Below, in pieces: positions 1-7,151 of a stretch of 10,338 bases of DNA. Origin of the DNA: Vampirovibrionales bacterium (GTDB lineage Bacteria > Cyanobacteriota > Vampirovibrionia > Vampirovibrionales > JAJTHC01). The notes under the pieces are model-generated. The model ran no database searches. It had not been told where the DNA came from and saw only the letters and a program-made list of their open reading frames with translations. Made by a program: the position numbers and the translations under genes. Location: contig JAJTHC010000177.1 in the NCBI GenBank assembly GCA_021299615.1, positions 1 through 10,338 of the forward strand, in the 5' to 3' direction. Each line of letters begins with the position of its first letter. The stretch's first letter is position 1.

Positions 1-498
1 CAAGCCCTCGATGCCCTCGCTCACGCATGGGGAATCAAGTACAAAGTCCACAAAAAATTACAAGCCGAAGTCGGTGTAGGTAAATTTAATGGGGAACGGG
101 TTTTACTGGTTAAACCCTTAACCTACATGAATCTTTCAGGCAATGCGGTGGCTCCCTTGATGAAAGTTTACGATTTACCCACGACTCACTTGCTGGTATT
201 GGTGGATGAAATTAATTTGGCGTTTGGAAGTTTAAGGGTGCGTCCCAAAGGCAGTGCGGGGGGTCAAAATGGGATGAAGCATATCATTCAATCACTCGGG
301 AATCAGCAGGATTTTGCTCGCCTACGATTAGGTATTGGACCTCAACCAGAAGGAATGGCACTTGAAGACTTTGTGTTGAAGCCGTATAACGCAGAAGATC
401 GTGAACAATTGCCGAAGATTTGCGAAACGGCGGTCGCCTGTGTGGAATCCCTTTTAACAAAGGATATTTCCACAACGCAGAACCTATTTAATCGTTAA
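1..498 (+). CDS. pth: Peptidyl-tRNA hydrolase, 5'-truncated by the window edge
   Basis: Pth cleaves the ester bond of peptidyl-tRNAs that drop off the ribosome, recycling tRNA in the cytoplasm. The frame is open from base 1 to the TAA at 496-498, giving 165 residues. Family Pth proteins are about 190 aa, so roughly 25 N-terminal residues, including the catalytic His and the GLGNPG-type motif, lie outside the window. Visible family motifs are KPLTYMNLSG (codons at about 112-141), the LVLVDEINL segment carrying the conserved acidic residue, GSAGGQNGMKHII with the substrate-binding Asn, and RLRLGIG followed by FVLKPY. An internal ATG at 127 falls inside the MNLSG motif and is not the true start. 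The next gene follows on the same strand after 69 nt with no clear terminator, so co-transcription is possible. Identification is secure; only the start is missing. Confidence 0.95.
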   Translation, partial: QALDALAHAWGIKYKVHKKLQAEVGVGKFNGERVLLVKPLTYMNLSGNAVAPLMKVYDLPTTHLLVLVDEINLAFGSLRVRPKGSAGGQNGMKHIIQSLGNQQDFARLRLGIGPQPEGMALEDFVLKPYNAEDREQLPKICETAVACVESLLTKDISTTQNLFNR

Positions 499-567
499 TT
501 TTGAAGCGTACCTTTCTCTTTTTTCGTGTTAAAATAAAAAAATATCCTAGAGAGAAGTTGGGACATT

Positions 568-2727
568 ATGTTTCTTTTTCGTTGCATGCCATTACTCGTT
601 TTTTTAAGCATTAGTGCTGTACTAAGTGGAGTACCACAAAGTCAAGCAGGATGGTTTCACAAGCCGAAGTCTTTACCGTTGTCACCTATGGAAAAAGTGC
701 CTGTCCTTAGTCTCACCCCTCAAAAATCAGACGTATCCGTCACGAGTCTCCAAGAATCATCGGGTTTGGCTCAGTTAAAACCTTTAGAAACACAAGAAGA
801 AATCCCTGAAGACAAAAAAAAACAACTCGATATTAGTAGCGATACCCTTACTTACGACGACAAATTGAAAGCCTATATCTTAACAGGGCATGTACACATG
901 GTTGTTGAAGATCAAAATGCCGTGTTAGATGCCGATAAAGTGACCTATCAACCTGAATTGGATATTGTGGTGGCAGAAGGCAACATCACCCTCGTGAAAG
1001 AAGGAACGACCACTGAAGCGGCCTATATGAGACTTCGCTTAGACGGACAAACCGCTTTAGTCAATGATGCGACCGTGAGCTTGGGCTTTGTTCGCTTACG
1101 AGCCAAAACGGTTTTGGGGCGTCCTGATTTGACGCATATGAAGGATGGTGCCTTGTTGATGGTGCCTCGTCAAGCCTTTGAACAAACTCGTTCACGTTCG
1201 GGGACTCGTTTTGTAGGGGGAAATCCTGCCAATGGTATCGTTGTTCAAGCTGGGTATAACCCCTATTCCCTTAACTCTAAGCGAACACAACGCTTTGTGG
1301 ATGCGGATAACTTGCGTACCAATCCATTAGAAGAGGCACAGCAGTTTTTGAATGCCTTGACTCGTAAGGGTTTTGATACATCTGAAGTGGCATTGAATCG
1401 TGAAGAAAAGCCGATTGTTCAGTTTCTAAGCTTTAAAGTTAAGGATATTGAAATTACCGAACACCCCAATGAATATTATATGGTGGATTTTAAATCCCCC
1501 CGTATCAAATTGAAAAACCTACTTTCCTTACCCTTGCCTAACGTGGATGTCGGCATCGACAAAAAAAATAGTCGTTTGGACTATTTAGGGCCAGAACTCG
1601 GCTTTAACCGTGACTTGGGTGGTTTTTTTGTGAATCCTGGTTTTGATTTTAAAGTCGGGCCAGGTGCCTTAAAACTTTCGCCCATGGTGTCTTACGGTCA
1701 AACCATTAACCGAAATGGTACATCTATTGATATTCGCCAACCTGAATTTGGGTATGGGGTAATGAGTTCGTATCGTTCCAAACGTTTGAACTTAATGGCG
1801 GCTCGTAACTTTAAGAATGATTATAATGTTTTAGAAGCAGAGGTGTATTTATCAAAAAAAGGACGAAATACACGCTTAATTGGTAGTCAAAATGCTTTTG
1901 CAGGCTCAAGCTTTTTTACCCAAGAACGTCCAAGTTATAGCCTTCAGCTAGAAGATAGACGTAACTTTTTGAAAGGAAAGCTTTTTGGTTTGCAAGCGGT
2001 TCATAGTGCGGGTGTTTTTAAGGATGATCTCTTCCCCTTTAACTCTGGCAACCCCTTTGTGGTAAATACGTCTAACTCCCCTGTTACGGCGGGTCGTTTT
2101 AGGCAACAGTTGGTTTTAGCAAATACACGACCTTTGTTTAAAATCGGTAAAAATATTGAGTTAGGGGCGAATTTGCAAGCATCTAACGCCTATTACACCA
2201 CAGGAGACGTCGTCAGCGTTTTAAGAGGAGGTCCCACGGCGAACTTCTTCTTGGGTGACTTCTTCATGTCTCAGGTTTCTTATAATTTAGGGGCTGTTTC
2301 AGGGAAATCACCTTTTGTGTTTGACAGCTTCTTCTTAGGGAATCAGACGGTGAGCTTAAATAATGCAGTAAGGCTTGGTTCTTATGCGTTGTTGGGCTTT
2401 CGTCAAGATTTTAACTTGAGTAACACCAATGCTCGAAATGATGCGTTAGTAGGTAACACGATTTACTTGACGATGGGGCCTCGTAATGTAAAGTTTACAA
2501 TCGGCTATGACACTATTTTTAGACGCACCAACTTTGGTATTTCGTATTACCCCAACACCAGTCAAACCGAAATTGCGTTTGAAAATGCGTATCTTAATTC
2601 TGCTGTAAGCCCGATGAATCCACAAGAAATGGAAAGTTTTAGAAAGTGGAATCGTGATAAGGCAAAGGATCGTGATGCCGTACCTGCTGCTTTTCAATTT
2701 CCTTGGCAGCAAAAAAAGCGAGGCTAG
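568..2727 (+). CDS. OstA/LptD-like outer-membrane (LPS assembly) protein
   Basis: 719 aa. Residues 1-27 form a Sec-type signal peptide: a charged start, a hydrophobic stretch MPLLVFLSISAVL, then SQAG as the likely cleavage site. After a Pro/Lys-rich linker (30-85), residues about 86-200 resemble the OstA/LptA jelly-roll repeat (LDISSDTLTYDD, then ILTGHVHMVVEDQNAVLDADKVTY and VVAEGNITLVKEG). The rest, from about 340, is made of alternating short beta-strands with Gly/Asn/aromatic residues, as expected for an outer-membrane barrel. In LptD this architecture inserts lipopolysaccharide into the outer leaflet. The C-terminus is QQKKRG, not the terminal aromatic typical of BAM substrates, although FQFPW lies just before it. 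A purine-rich AGAGAAG at 551-557 precedes the ATG at a 10-nt gap. The alternatives are another OstA-domain barrel protein or a cyanobacterial-type LptD variant. Outer-membrane location is fairly sure; the LptD role is inferred. Confidence 0.78.
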   Translation: MFLFRCMPLLVFLSISAVLSGVPQSQAGWFHKPKSLPLSPMEKVPVLSLTPQKSDVSVTSLQESSGLAQLKPLETQEEIPEDKKKQLDISSDTLTYDDKLKAYILTGHVHMVVEDQNAVLDADKVTYQPELDIVVAEGNITLVKEGTTTEAAYMRLRLDGQTALVNDATVSLGFVRLRAKTVLGRPDLTHMKDGALLMVPRQAFEQTRSRSGTRFVGGNPANGIVVQAGYNPYSLNSKRTQRFVDADNLRTNPLEEAQQFLNALTRKGFDTSEVALNREEKPIVQFLSFKVKDIEITEHPNEYYMVDFKSPRIKLKNLLSLPLPNVDVGIDKKNSRLDYLGPELGFNRDLGGFFVNPGFDFKVGPGALKLSPMVSYGQTINRNGTSIDIRQPEFGYGVMSSYRSKRLNLMAARNFKNDYNVLEAEVYLSKKGRNTRLIGSQNAFAGSSFFTQERPSYSLQLEDRRNFLKGKLFGLQAVHSAGVFKDDLFPFNSGNPFVVNTSNSPVTAGRFRQQLVLANTRPLFKIGKNIELGANLQASNAYYTTGDVVSVLRGGPTANFFLGDFFMSQVSYNLGAVSGKSPFVFDSFFLGNQTVSLNNAVRLGSYALLGFRQDFNLSNTNARNDALVGNTIYLTMGPRNVKFTIGYDTIFRRTNFGISYYPNTSQTEIAFENAYLNSAVSPMNPQEMESFRKWNRDKAKDRDAVPAAFQFPWQQKKRG

Positions 2728-2741
2728 GCGTCTTGCATTTT

Positions 2742-2801
2742 TATAGCCGAGTTTAGCGTTTTCTGGACTTATATAGCCAAGTTTAGAATTTTCTGTACAG
2801 T
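2742..2801 (+). repeat. Two tandem copies of a 30-bp arm sequence
   Basis: Units at 2742-2771 and 2772-2801 both begin TATAGCC and continue with AGTTTAG and TTTTCTG, differing at only a few positions. The second unit is the 5' arm of the element A hairpin. The first looks like a leftover arm from an earlier copy or a slippage duplication. It begins 14 bp after the stop codon of the LptD-like gene. There are only two units and no spacer, so this is not a CRISPR array. Confidence 0.75.
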
Positions 2802-2971
2802 AGGCTATTCTAGGAGCCTAGACTCGCAGATGTGTGAAGTGTACAAAGAGACGTACATAAGCACATCGAGAATCGTAGCGACAACGAAGAGACACTGTAC
2901 AGGAAATTATAAACTTCGCTAAACGATTGAATAGCGTATAGGTGGATTCTAGGAGCCTACTGTACAGAAAA
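2772..2971 (+). repeat. Element A: composite palindromic repeat, structured-RNA or mobile-element candidate
   Basis: Read on the plus strand, the first module is a long hairpin. Arm 2772-2800 pairs with 2895-2923 at about 25 of 29 positions; the inner 20 (GTTTAGAATTTTCTGTACAG) match with one wobble and one mismatch. Inside, block 1 (2801-2822, TAGGCTATTCTAGGAGCC...) and block 2 (2872-2894, plus A2871; ATCGTAGCGACAACGAAGAG...) flank an inner hairpin: CTC/GAG, GATGTG/CACATC and TGTAC/GTACA. Both blocks recur in element B. A partial second module follows at 2920-2959 and ends in another CTGTACAG. The 18 bases 2789-2806 are also perfectly inverted at 2954-2971, so two alternative long hairpins are possible. 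The element fills the gap between two convergent genes and could act as a two-way terminator. No ORF is seen within it. Confidence 0.8.
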
Positions 2972-2988
2972 CTCTTTAAAACACTATA

Positions 2989-4494
2989 TTAAATGGTATT
3001 TGTAGGGAGTGTCACTGCGGACTTAGCAGATGTTTTTCTTGATGCAGGTTCTTCCCACGGGAAAGTTTGCCCTTCAAACTGCTTGGGATTCACCACCGTT
3101 TTCGTGAAGCTCCCCACTGGGTACCATTGAGCATCCTTACTTTCGTCAAAGGCAATAAAGACTTCCAAGCTTAAACGACCGTATTCCAAGCGTTGCACCA
3201 TGTAATGATGCTCATCGCTAAGCTGAATCACTTGCGTGCTTCCCACCGATCTAACGGCGGTCAAAGGCGTTTTTAGACGTTCATAGTAAGTGTCTAGCGT
3301 GTGCTTGCCTGAAAACAAACGCAATTTCACCTTGGTGAAAGGTACTTCAGAAGCTCCCTTGTTTTGCAGACGCACACTCACCTTCGGAGACCATTCGCCT
3401 GTTTTCGGGTTCAATTGCTTGACGTCCAACGCGGTGACCCCCACCGCCACGGAATACGGCAAATGCGTTTTTTGTATTTTAATTTGACGCTGAAGCTTGT
3501 CTAATCGAGCTTTTAAGCTTCGGGCTTGACGCTGATTGCCTTGAATTAATGCCCCTTTAAGGGCATCTTCCAAAGCCTTGGCATAACGCAAGGCATATAA
3601 GCGAGGCATCAAAGTATACGCCTGTTGCAGGTATAGCAACGATTCCTGAGGGTGCTTGTCTTCGGCTTCCACTTCTGCGAGCTTGGCTAGCAACGTATGG
3701 CTATAATGCTTGCTCAACGCATGAGTTAGGAATATTCGACGATCTGTTAAGGGTGTTTCCGTCTCTTGTAAACGCTGGTATTGACGGTTTACCGCCACTT
3801 CGATGGCGTCTTGTAGTTTGACATCATAACGATAGCGAGTCACAAACGCCTGTGCATTTTCAAGCACGGCCAGGGCTGTTAAGGGATCCGCATCATTTTC
3901 CAAACGCCACAATCCCCACTGATAGTAAACATCCCACAAGGCGTGTTTCAAATCTCGATTGCTGGGGTGCGTTTCGTAAGCTCGTAAAAGCAAGCCTTCG
4001 GCTTCTTTATATCGATGCTGAAGCCGTAAAAGCTTCGATTCGGCTAAAATCGTCAACACATCTTGACTATGGTGTTGCACGCCCTTGTGCTTGGTGCGAA
4101 TCGCCATGGCGGCTTCAAAGGCGGCTTCCGCCTTATCGAGTTCATTCAGCTCTAAATAACACTGCCCCAAATCGATCCACGCTTCATACAAATCGGGATG
4201 CTCTTCGGTCAACGTTTCCAAATCCTTCGCCGCCCAAGCCACCTTGCCTTCTTCCATTAATTGCTTGGCTTGCTGGAGGTGATCCTGCGAATTGGATGCA
4301 TCCAAGAGTAGTACGCCTGAAAAAACCAAGCCTGAAAGCAACACCGCCGCCCCTAAAATACTAACAACCTGCCATTTCGGTTCTTTCCACCACGCACGTT
4401 GCCATGGTTTACGGCGTCCAGCTTGGCGTGACTTAGACCCCAAAAGCCGAGTGAAAGGGGTGTTTTCCAAAAAACGCCAACGCCCTTGCCTCAT
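2989..4494 (-). CDS. Membrane-anchored TPR protein with C-terminal beta domain
   Basis: 501 aa. A basic, Arg/Lys/Trp-rich N-terminus (1-41) is followed by one strong membrane segment at about 42-64 (VVSILGAAVLLSGLVFSGVL), giving a type II topology with the bulk outside the cytoplasm. Residues about 72-135 are TPR helices, with the signature AWIDLGQCYLELNELDKAEA, and more TPR-like helices run to about 335 (for example LRLQHRYKEAEGLLLRAYETHP). Residues about 345-468 switch to alternating beta-strands (VSVRLQNKGASEVPF, VKLRLFSG, LSLEVFIAFD), an Ig-like or FxLYD-like sandwich by appearance. TPR proteins scaffold protein complexes, so a role in envelope assembly is inferred from the anchor and from coupling to the wecA-like gene. 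The ATG overlaps the upstream stop in an ATGA, indicating translational coupling. I do not recognise a named family. Confidence 0.72.
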   Translation of the reverse strand: MRQGRWRFLENTPFTRLLGSKSRQAGRRKPWQRAWWKEPKWQVVSILGAAVLLSGLVFSGVLLLDASNSQDHLQQAKQLMEEGKVAWAAKDLETLTEEHPDLYEAWIDLGQCYLELNELDKAEAAFEAAMAIRTKHKGVQHHSQDVLTILAESKLLRLQHRYKEAEGLLLRAYETHPSNRDLKHALWDVYYQWGLWRLENDADPLTALAVLENAQAFVTRYRYDVKLQDAIEVAVNRQYQRLQETETPLTDRRIFLTHALSKHYSHTLLAKLAEVEAEDKHPQESLLYLQQAYTLMPRLYALRYAKALEDALKGALIQGNQRQARSLKARLDKLQRQIKIQKTHLPYSVAVGVTALDVKQLNPKTGEWSPKVSVRLQNKGASEVPFTKVKLRLFSGKHTLDTYYERLKTPLTAVRSVGSTQVIQLSDEHHYMVQRLEYGRLSLEVFIAFDESKDAQWYPVGSFTKTVVNPKQFEGQTFPWEEPASRKTSAKSAVTLPTNTI

Positions 4495-5579
4495 GAAGCA
4501 TCCGCCTCGTTGGGTTTGGGCTTGAAGAAGATTTCTTTATGTCGAAGTAAGGCAACCAGTGCGAAAGCAATCAGGTTCAAGACCCCCACAAACTTCAAGT
4601 ACAACCCTAAAGAATGAATATAGTACGCCACCACCAAACCGCTTAAAATCGACAGGGCATAAAAAACGCTGACGACTTTGGGTTGAGACAGCCCTGCTTT
4701 TAGCAAGCGGTGATGCAAGTGTTCTCCGTCGGCGACGAAGGGGTTGCGTCCCAATAAAAGTCGGCGGAAGGTCGAATAGGTAATATCCAAGACTGGGATG
4801 CACAAGACCAAAATCGGGGCGAGCATCACCACGGTATACATCTTAAATACGCCTAAAACGCTCAAGCACGCCAAGGTGAATCCGATGAATAAGGCACCGC
4901 TATCACCCATAAAAATGCGCGCAGGATGCAAATTGTAAACCAAAAATCCTAGGCAAGACGCACATAAAATCAACGCCAATAACGCCACTTGGGGCTGACC
5001 TGTAAAAATAGCGACGACTGCCAGCGTCAACGCCGCAAACATGCCGACGCCCCCAGCTAGCCCGTCCACACCGTCGATGAAGTTGACGGCGTTAGAAATG
5101 CCGACCATCCACATAAGGGTTAGGGGTAGGCTCAAAGCGTTTAGGACGAGCAACAAACTCCCCGGTAAATCAAGGGCTTCAATGGAAACGCCCATGCCAA
5201 AGGCGACAAAGGCAGCGAGAAATTGACCCGCCAATTTCACATAAGGCGACAAATTGAAGAGATCGTCCAGCAATCCCAATAAGAAAATCAGCGTTCCCCC
5301 TGCGATGAGTCCCAAATTGCCTTTTTCAATCAAAAACGTGGCAGGACTATGCCCAAACACACCAACGGCTCCTAGTGCGATGAGAAAGCTTGCGAAAATA
5401 GCAATGCCACCCAAGCGTGGTACGGGTGTTTGGTGGATTTTTCGCTCACCTGGTGCATCGAACAAGCCTGCTTTTAGGGCATAGCGAGCCACCAACGGCA
5501 CCAATAACAAGGACGCTAACAAAGACGTGAAAAAACCAAGTCCTAAATCAAGATTCAATTCAGGTGAAAGGGGTATCAT
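4491..5579 (-). CDS. wecA: WecA/TagO-type undecaprenyl-phosphate GlcNAc-1-phosphate transferase
   Basis: 362 aa, a polytopic membrane enzyme with about ten or eleven hydrophobic segments, in the usual size range. It belongs to the polyprenyl-phosphate N-acetylhexosamine-1-phosphate transferase family, which moves a sugar-1-phosphate from a UDP-sugar to undecaprenyl phosphate on the inner membrane face. This is the first step for O-antigen, enterobacterial common antigen or other wall glycans. Visible motifs are KIHQTPVPRLGG (47-58), the Mg-binding DD at 105-106 in LLGLLDDLFNLSP, NAVNFIDGVDGLAGG (163-177), RIFMGDSG (221-228) and the UDP-sugar motif GEHLHHRLL (285-293). The HLHHR form fits WecA/TagO better than MraY. 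It follows glyA by 54 nt and overlaps the next gene by 4 bp. The exact UDP-sugar is not decidable from sequence alone. Confidence 0.92.
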   Translation of the reverse strand: MIPLSPELNLDLGLGFFTSLLASLLLVPLVARYALKAGLFDAPGERKIHQTPVPRLGGIAIFASFLIALGAVGVFGHSPATFLIEKGNLGLIAGGTLIFLLGLLDDLFNLSPYVKLAGQFLAAFVAFGMGVSIEALDLPGSLLLVLNALSLPLTLMWMVGISNAVNFIDGVDGLAGGVGMFAALTLAVVAIFTGQPQVALLALILCASCLGFLVYNLHPARIFMGDSGALFIGFTLACLSVLGVFKMYTVVMLAPILVLCIPVLDITYSTFRRLLLGRNPFVADGEHLHHRLLKAGLSQPKVVSVFYALSILSGLVVAYYIHSLGLYLKFVGVLNLIAFALVALLRHKEIFFKPKPNEADAS

Positions 5580-5633
5580 AGAAGGGCTTCTTTCTTTGTC
5601 TCAACAACGCTGGGGGGCAATAGATGCCTTAAA

Positions 5634-6908
5634 CTAGACGGCGACTTGACTCTTAGCGAGCAGTTCTGGATATAAAGGGAATTGCTCCCCTAAGGCTTCA
5701 ATACGAGCTTTAAGTTCTGCAAGCGGAGGGTTTTCCAGCAGAATGGCATCCGCCAAAATGTGAGCCAACGCCTTCATCGCAGGGGCGTCAAAGCCTCGAG
5801 TGGTCAAGGCTGGCGTGCCGAGTCTAACGCCACTGGTCACGAAAGGACTGCGAGTGTCATTGGGAACGGTGTTTTTATTCGCCGTGACTCCAATTTCTTC
5901 AAAAAGCTGTTGCATTTCTTTGCCTGTTTTGTCTTGAGGCGTAAAATCAATCACGAGCAAGTGGGTATCCGTGCCACCTGTGGTGATTTTAACACCACGT
6001 TCTTGCAAGGTACTGGCTAAAATCTGGGCATTTTCCGCCACATGTTGAGCGTACTCTTTAAATTCAGGACTCAAGGCTTCTTTAAAGGCGACCGCTTTGG
6101 CGGCGATAATGTGCATCAACGGACCGCCTTGAATACCTGGGAAAGTCGCTTTGTCGATGGCTTTAGCGTAGGTTTCATCAGCGGACATAATGATGCCCCC
6201 ACGAGGCCCACGCAAGGTTTTATGCGTCGTGGTCGTCACCAAATGGCAATGAGGGAAGGGACTCGGATGAATACCTGCCACCACAAGCCCTGAAATATGG
6301 GAAATATCGGCGAGAACAATGGCACCCACTGCATCGGCAATGGCTCGGAAGCGAGCAAAATCGATGTTTCTTGGGTAGGCACTGGTTCCACAAATAATGA
6401 GCTTGGGCTGGTGTTCCACTGCCAAACGACGGATTTCGTCGTAATTGAGGCGTTCGGTTTGAGCATCCACGCCATAAGACACGACATTATAATACATGCC
6501 TGAAAAGTTCACGGGAGAACCATGCGTCAAATGCCCACCATGCGAAAGATCCATGCCCATAATGGTGTCGCCTGCTTTTAAGCCTGCTGCCATAAACGCT
6601 GCCATATTGGCTTGCGCACCGCTATGCGGTTGCACGTTGACATGAAAGGCTCCGAAGAGTTGCTTGGCTCGTTCAATGGCGAGATTTTCGGCTTTGTCGA
6701 CGATTTCACAGCCTGCGTAATAGCGTTTAGCAGGTTGCCCTTCGGCGTATTTATTGGTGAGCACCGTTCCGCAGGCTTCCATGACGGCAAGACTGGTGAA
6801 GTTTTCGCTGGCGATCATTTCAAGGGTCGATTGCTGGCGTGTGAGTTCAGCTTGAGTAATGGCGTAAATTTCAGGATCAACAGATGCAAGGTGAGACAAT
6901 GAAGACAT
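5634..6908 (-). CDS. glyA: Serine hydroxymethyltransferase
   Basis: 424 aa, the full family length. This PLP enzyme interconverts serine plus tetrahydrofolate with glycine plus 5,10-methylene-tetrahydrofolate in the cytoplasm and is the main source of one-carbon units. Diagnostic stretches are LEMIASENFTS (29-39), NKYAEGQPAKRYYAGCE (52-68), NVQPHSGAQANMAAF (91-105), SHGGHLTHGSPVNFSG (122-137) and TTTTHKTLRGPRGG, in which Lys230 is the Schiff-base lysine for PLP. The C-terminal TRGF motif is present. The ATG at 6908 has a strong Shine-Dalgarno GAAGGAA (6917-6923) 8 nt upstream. It is the first gene of a probable minus-strand operon with the wecA-like and TPR genes, a grouping that links metabolism and envelope only loosely. 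Nothing in it looks degenerate. Confidence 0.98.
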   Translation of the reverse strand: MSSLSHLASVDPEIYAITQAELTRQQSTLEMIASENFTSLAVMEACGTVLTNKYAEGQPAKRYYAGCEIVDKAENLAIERAKQLFGAFHVNVQPHSGAQANMAAFMAAGLKAGDTIMGMDLSHGGHLTHGSPVNFSGMYYNVVSYGVDAQTERLNYDEIRRLAVEHQPKLIICGTSAYPRNIDFARFRAIADAVGAIVLADISHISGLVVAGIHPSPFPHCHLVTTTTHKTLRGPRGGIIMSADETYAKAIDKATFPGIQGGPLMHIIAAKAVAFKEALSPEFKEYAQHVAENAQILASTLQERGVKITTGGTDTHLLVIDFTPQDKTGKEMQQLFEEIGVTANKNTVPNDTRSPFVTSGVRLGTPALTTRGFDAPAMKALAHILADAILLENPPLAELKARIEALGEQFPLYPELLAKSQVAV

Positions 6909-6916
6909 GGCAAAGG

Positions 6917-6923
6917 TTCCTTC
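6917..6923 (-). promoter_or_regulatory. Ribosome binding site of glyA
   Basis: GAAGGAA on the minus strand, 8 nt before the ATG at 6908. It fixes the glyA start. Confidence 0.8.
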
Positions 6924-6925
6924 TA

Positions 6926-6954
6926 ATTATAAGGCTACCTCTTTATTTTAGCAA
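6926..6954 (-). promoter_or_regulatory. Sigma70-type promoter candidate for glyA
   Basis: On the minus strand, a -35 TTGCTA (6949-6954) and a perfect -10 TATAAT (6926-6931) are separated by exactly 17 bp. The predicted transcription start, about 6918-6920, would fall inside the Shine-Dalgarno GAAGGAA, giving an extremely short leader. A second -10-like TAAAAT lies at 6945-6950 with only a weak -35, and would give a longer leader. No glycine or other riboswitch fold is evident here. Confidence 0.55.
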
Positions 6955-7056
6955 AAACAAAGCATTCCGTTCATTCGTGAAGAAATGTAACAATCTGCAG
7001 AGTTTTCTATAACATAGAGGACATATTACGATTTGTGTCCTTTCAATAATTTAAAT

Positions 7057-7083
7057 TAAAGACTATTCAGCAAGCGTCGATGC
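7057..7083 (+). promoter_or_regulatory. Sigma28 (FliA/SigD)-like promoter candidate upstream of HDOD-cheD
   Basis: TAAAGACT (7057-7064), an 11-nt spacer and GTCGATGC (7076-7083). The consensus known for flagellar/chemotaxis sigma28 promoters is TAAAGTTT-N11-GCCGATAA. Here 6 of 8 match in the -35 box and 5 of 8 in the -10, including the CGAT core. Expected start is about 7091, leaving about a 60-nt leader. A lone sigma70 -10-like TATACT lies at 7093-7098 but lacks a -35 at proper spacing. The match gains weight because the second gene is a chemotaxis protein. Confidence 0.4.
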
Positions 7084-7110
7084 AAAATAAGCTATACTGA
7101 ATTCAGCAAG
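7065..7110 (+). repeat. 10-bp direct repeat in the HDOD promoter region
   Basis: ATTCAGCAAG occurs exactly at 7065-7074 and 7101-7110, each followed within 2-3 nt by GTCG. The period is 36 bp. The second copy is part of the palindrome CTGAATTCAG (7097-7106). The two copies bracket the promoter elements, as operator sites would. No regulator is identified. Confidence 0.5.
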
Positions 7111-7151
7111 GGGTCGTACGCCCTTCAATCAAAAGAGTGAGTCTAAACACA

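Noticed and set aside
499..567. Promoter for the LptD-like gene at TAAAAT near 530
   Set aside because: The nearest -35-like TTGAAG is about 23 bp away, too far for a sigma70 promoter.
2742..2801. 30-bp tandem repeat resembling CRISPR repeat units
   Set aside because: Only two directly abutting, imperfect units; no spacers and no cas genes.
2772..2971. Retron or group II intron RNA as an explanation for element A
   Set aside because: No reverse transcriptase or intron ORF nearby and no recognisable domain V or msr/msd layout.
3852..4364. 170-codon plus-strand open frame inside the TPR gene, and other overlapping antisense frames
   Set aside because: They lie entirely opposite well-supported genes, have no family motifs and no plausible ribosome sites; shadows of the real genes.
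6909..7136. Glycine riboswitch or other leader RNA before glyA
   Set aside because: No recognisable aptamer core or paired helices, and the best promoter leaves almost no leader.
7137..7151. GTG at 7137 as the HDOD start
   Set aside because: No Shine-Dalgarno before it, while the ATG at 7152 has a GAG-rich site at 10 nt; kept as an alternative only.
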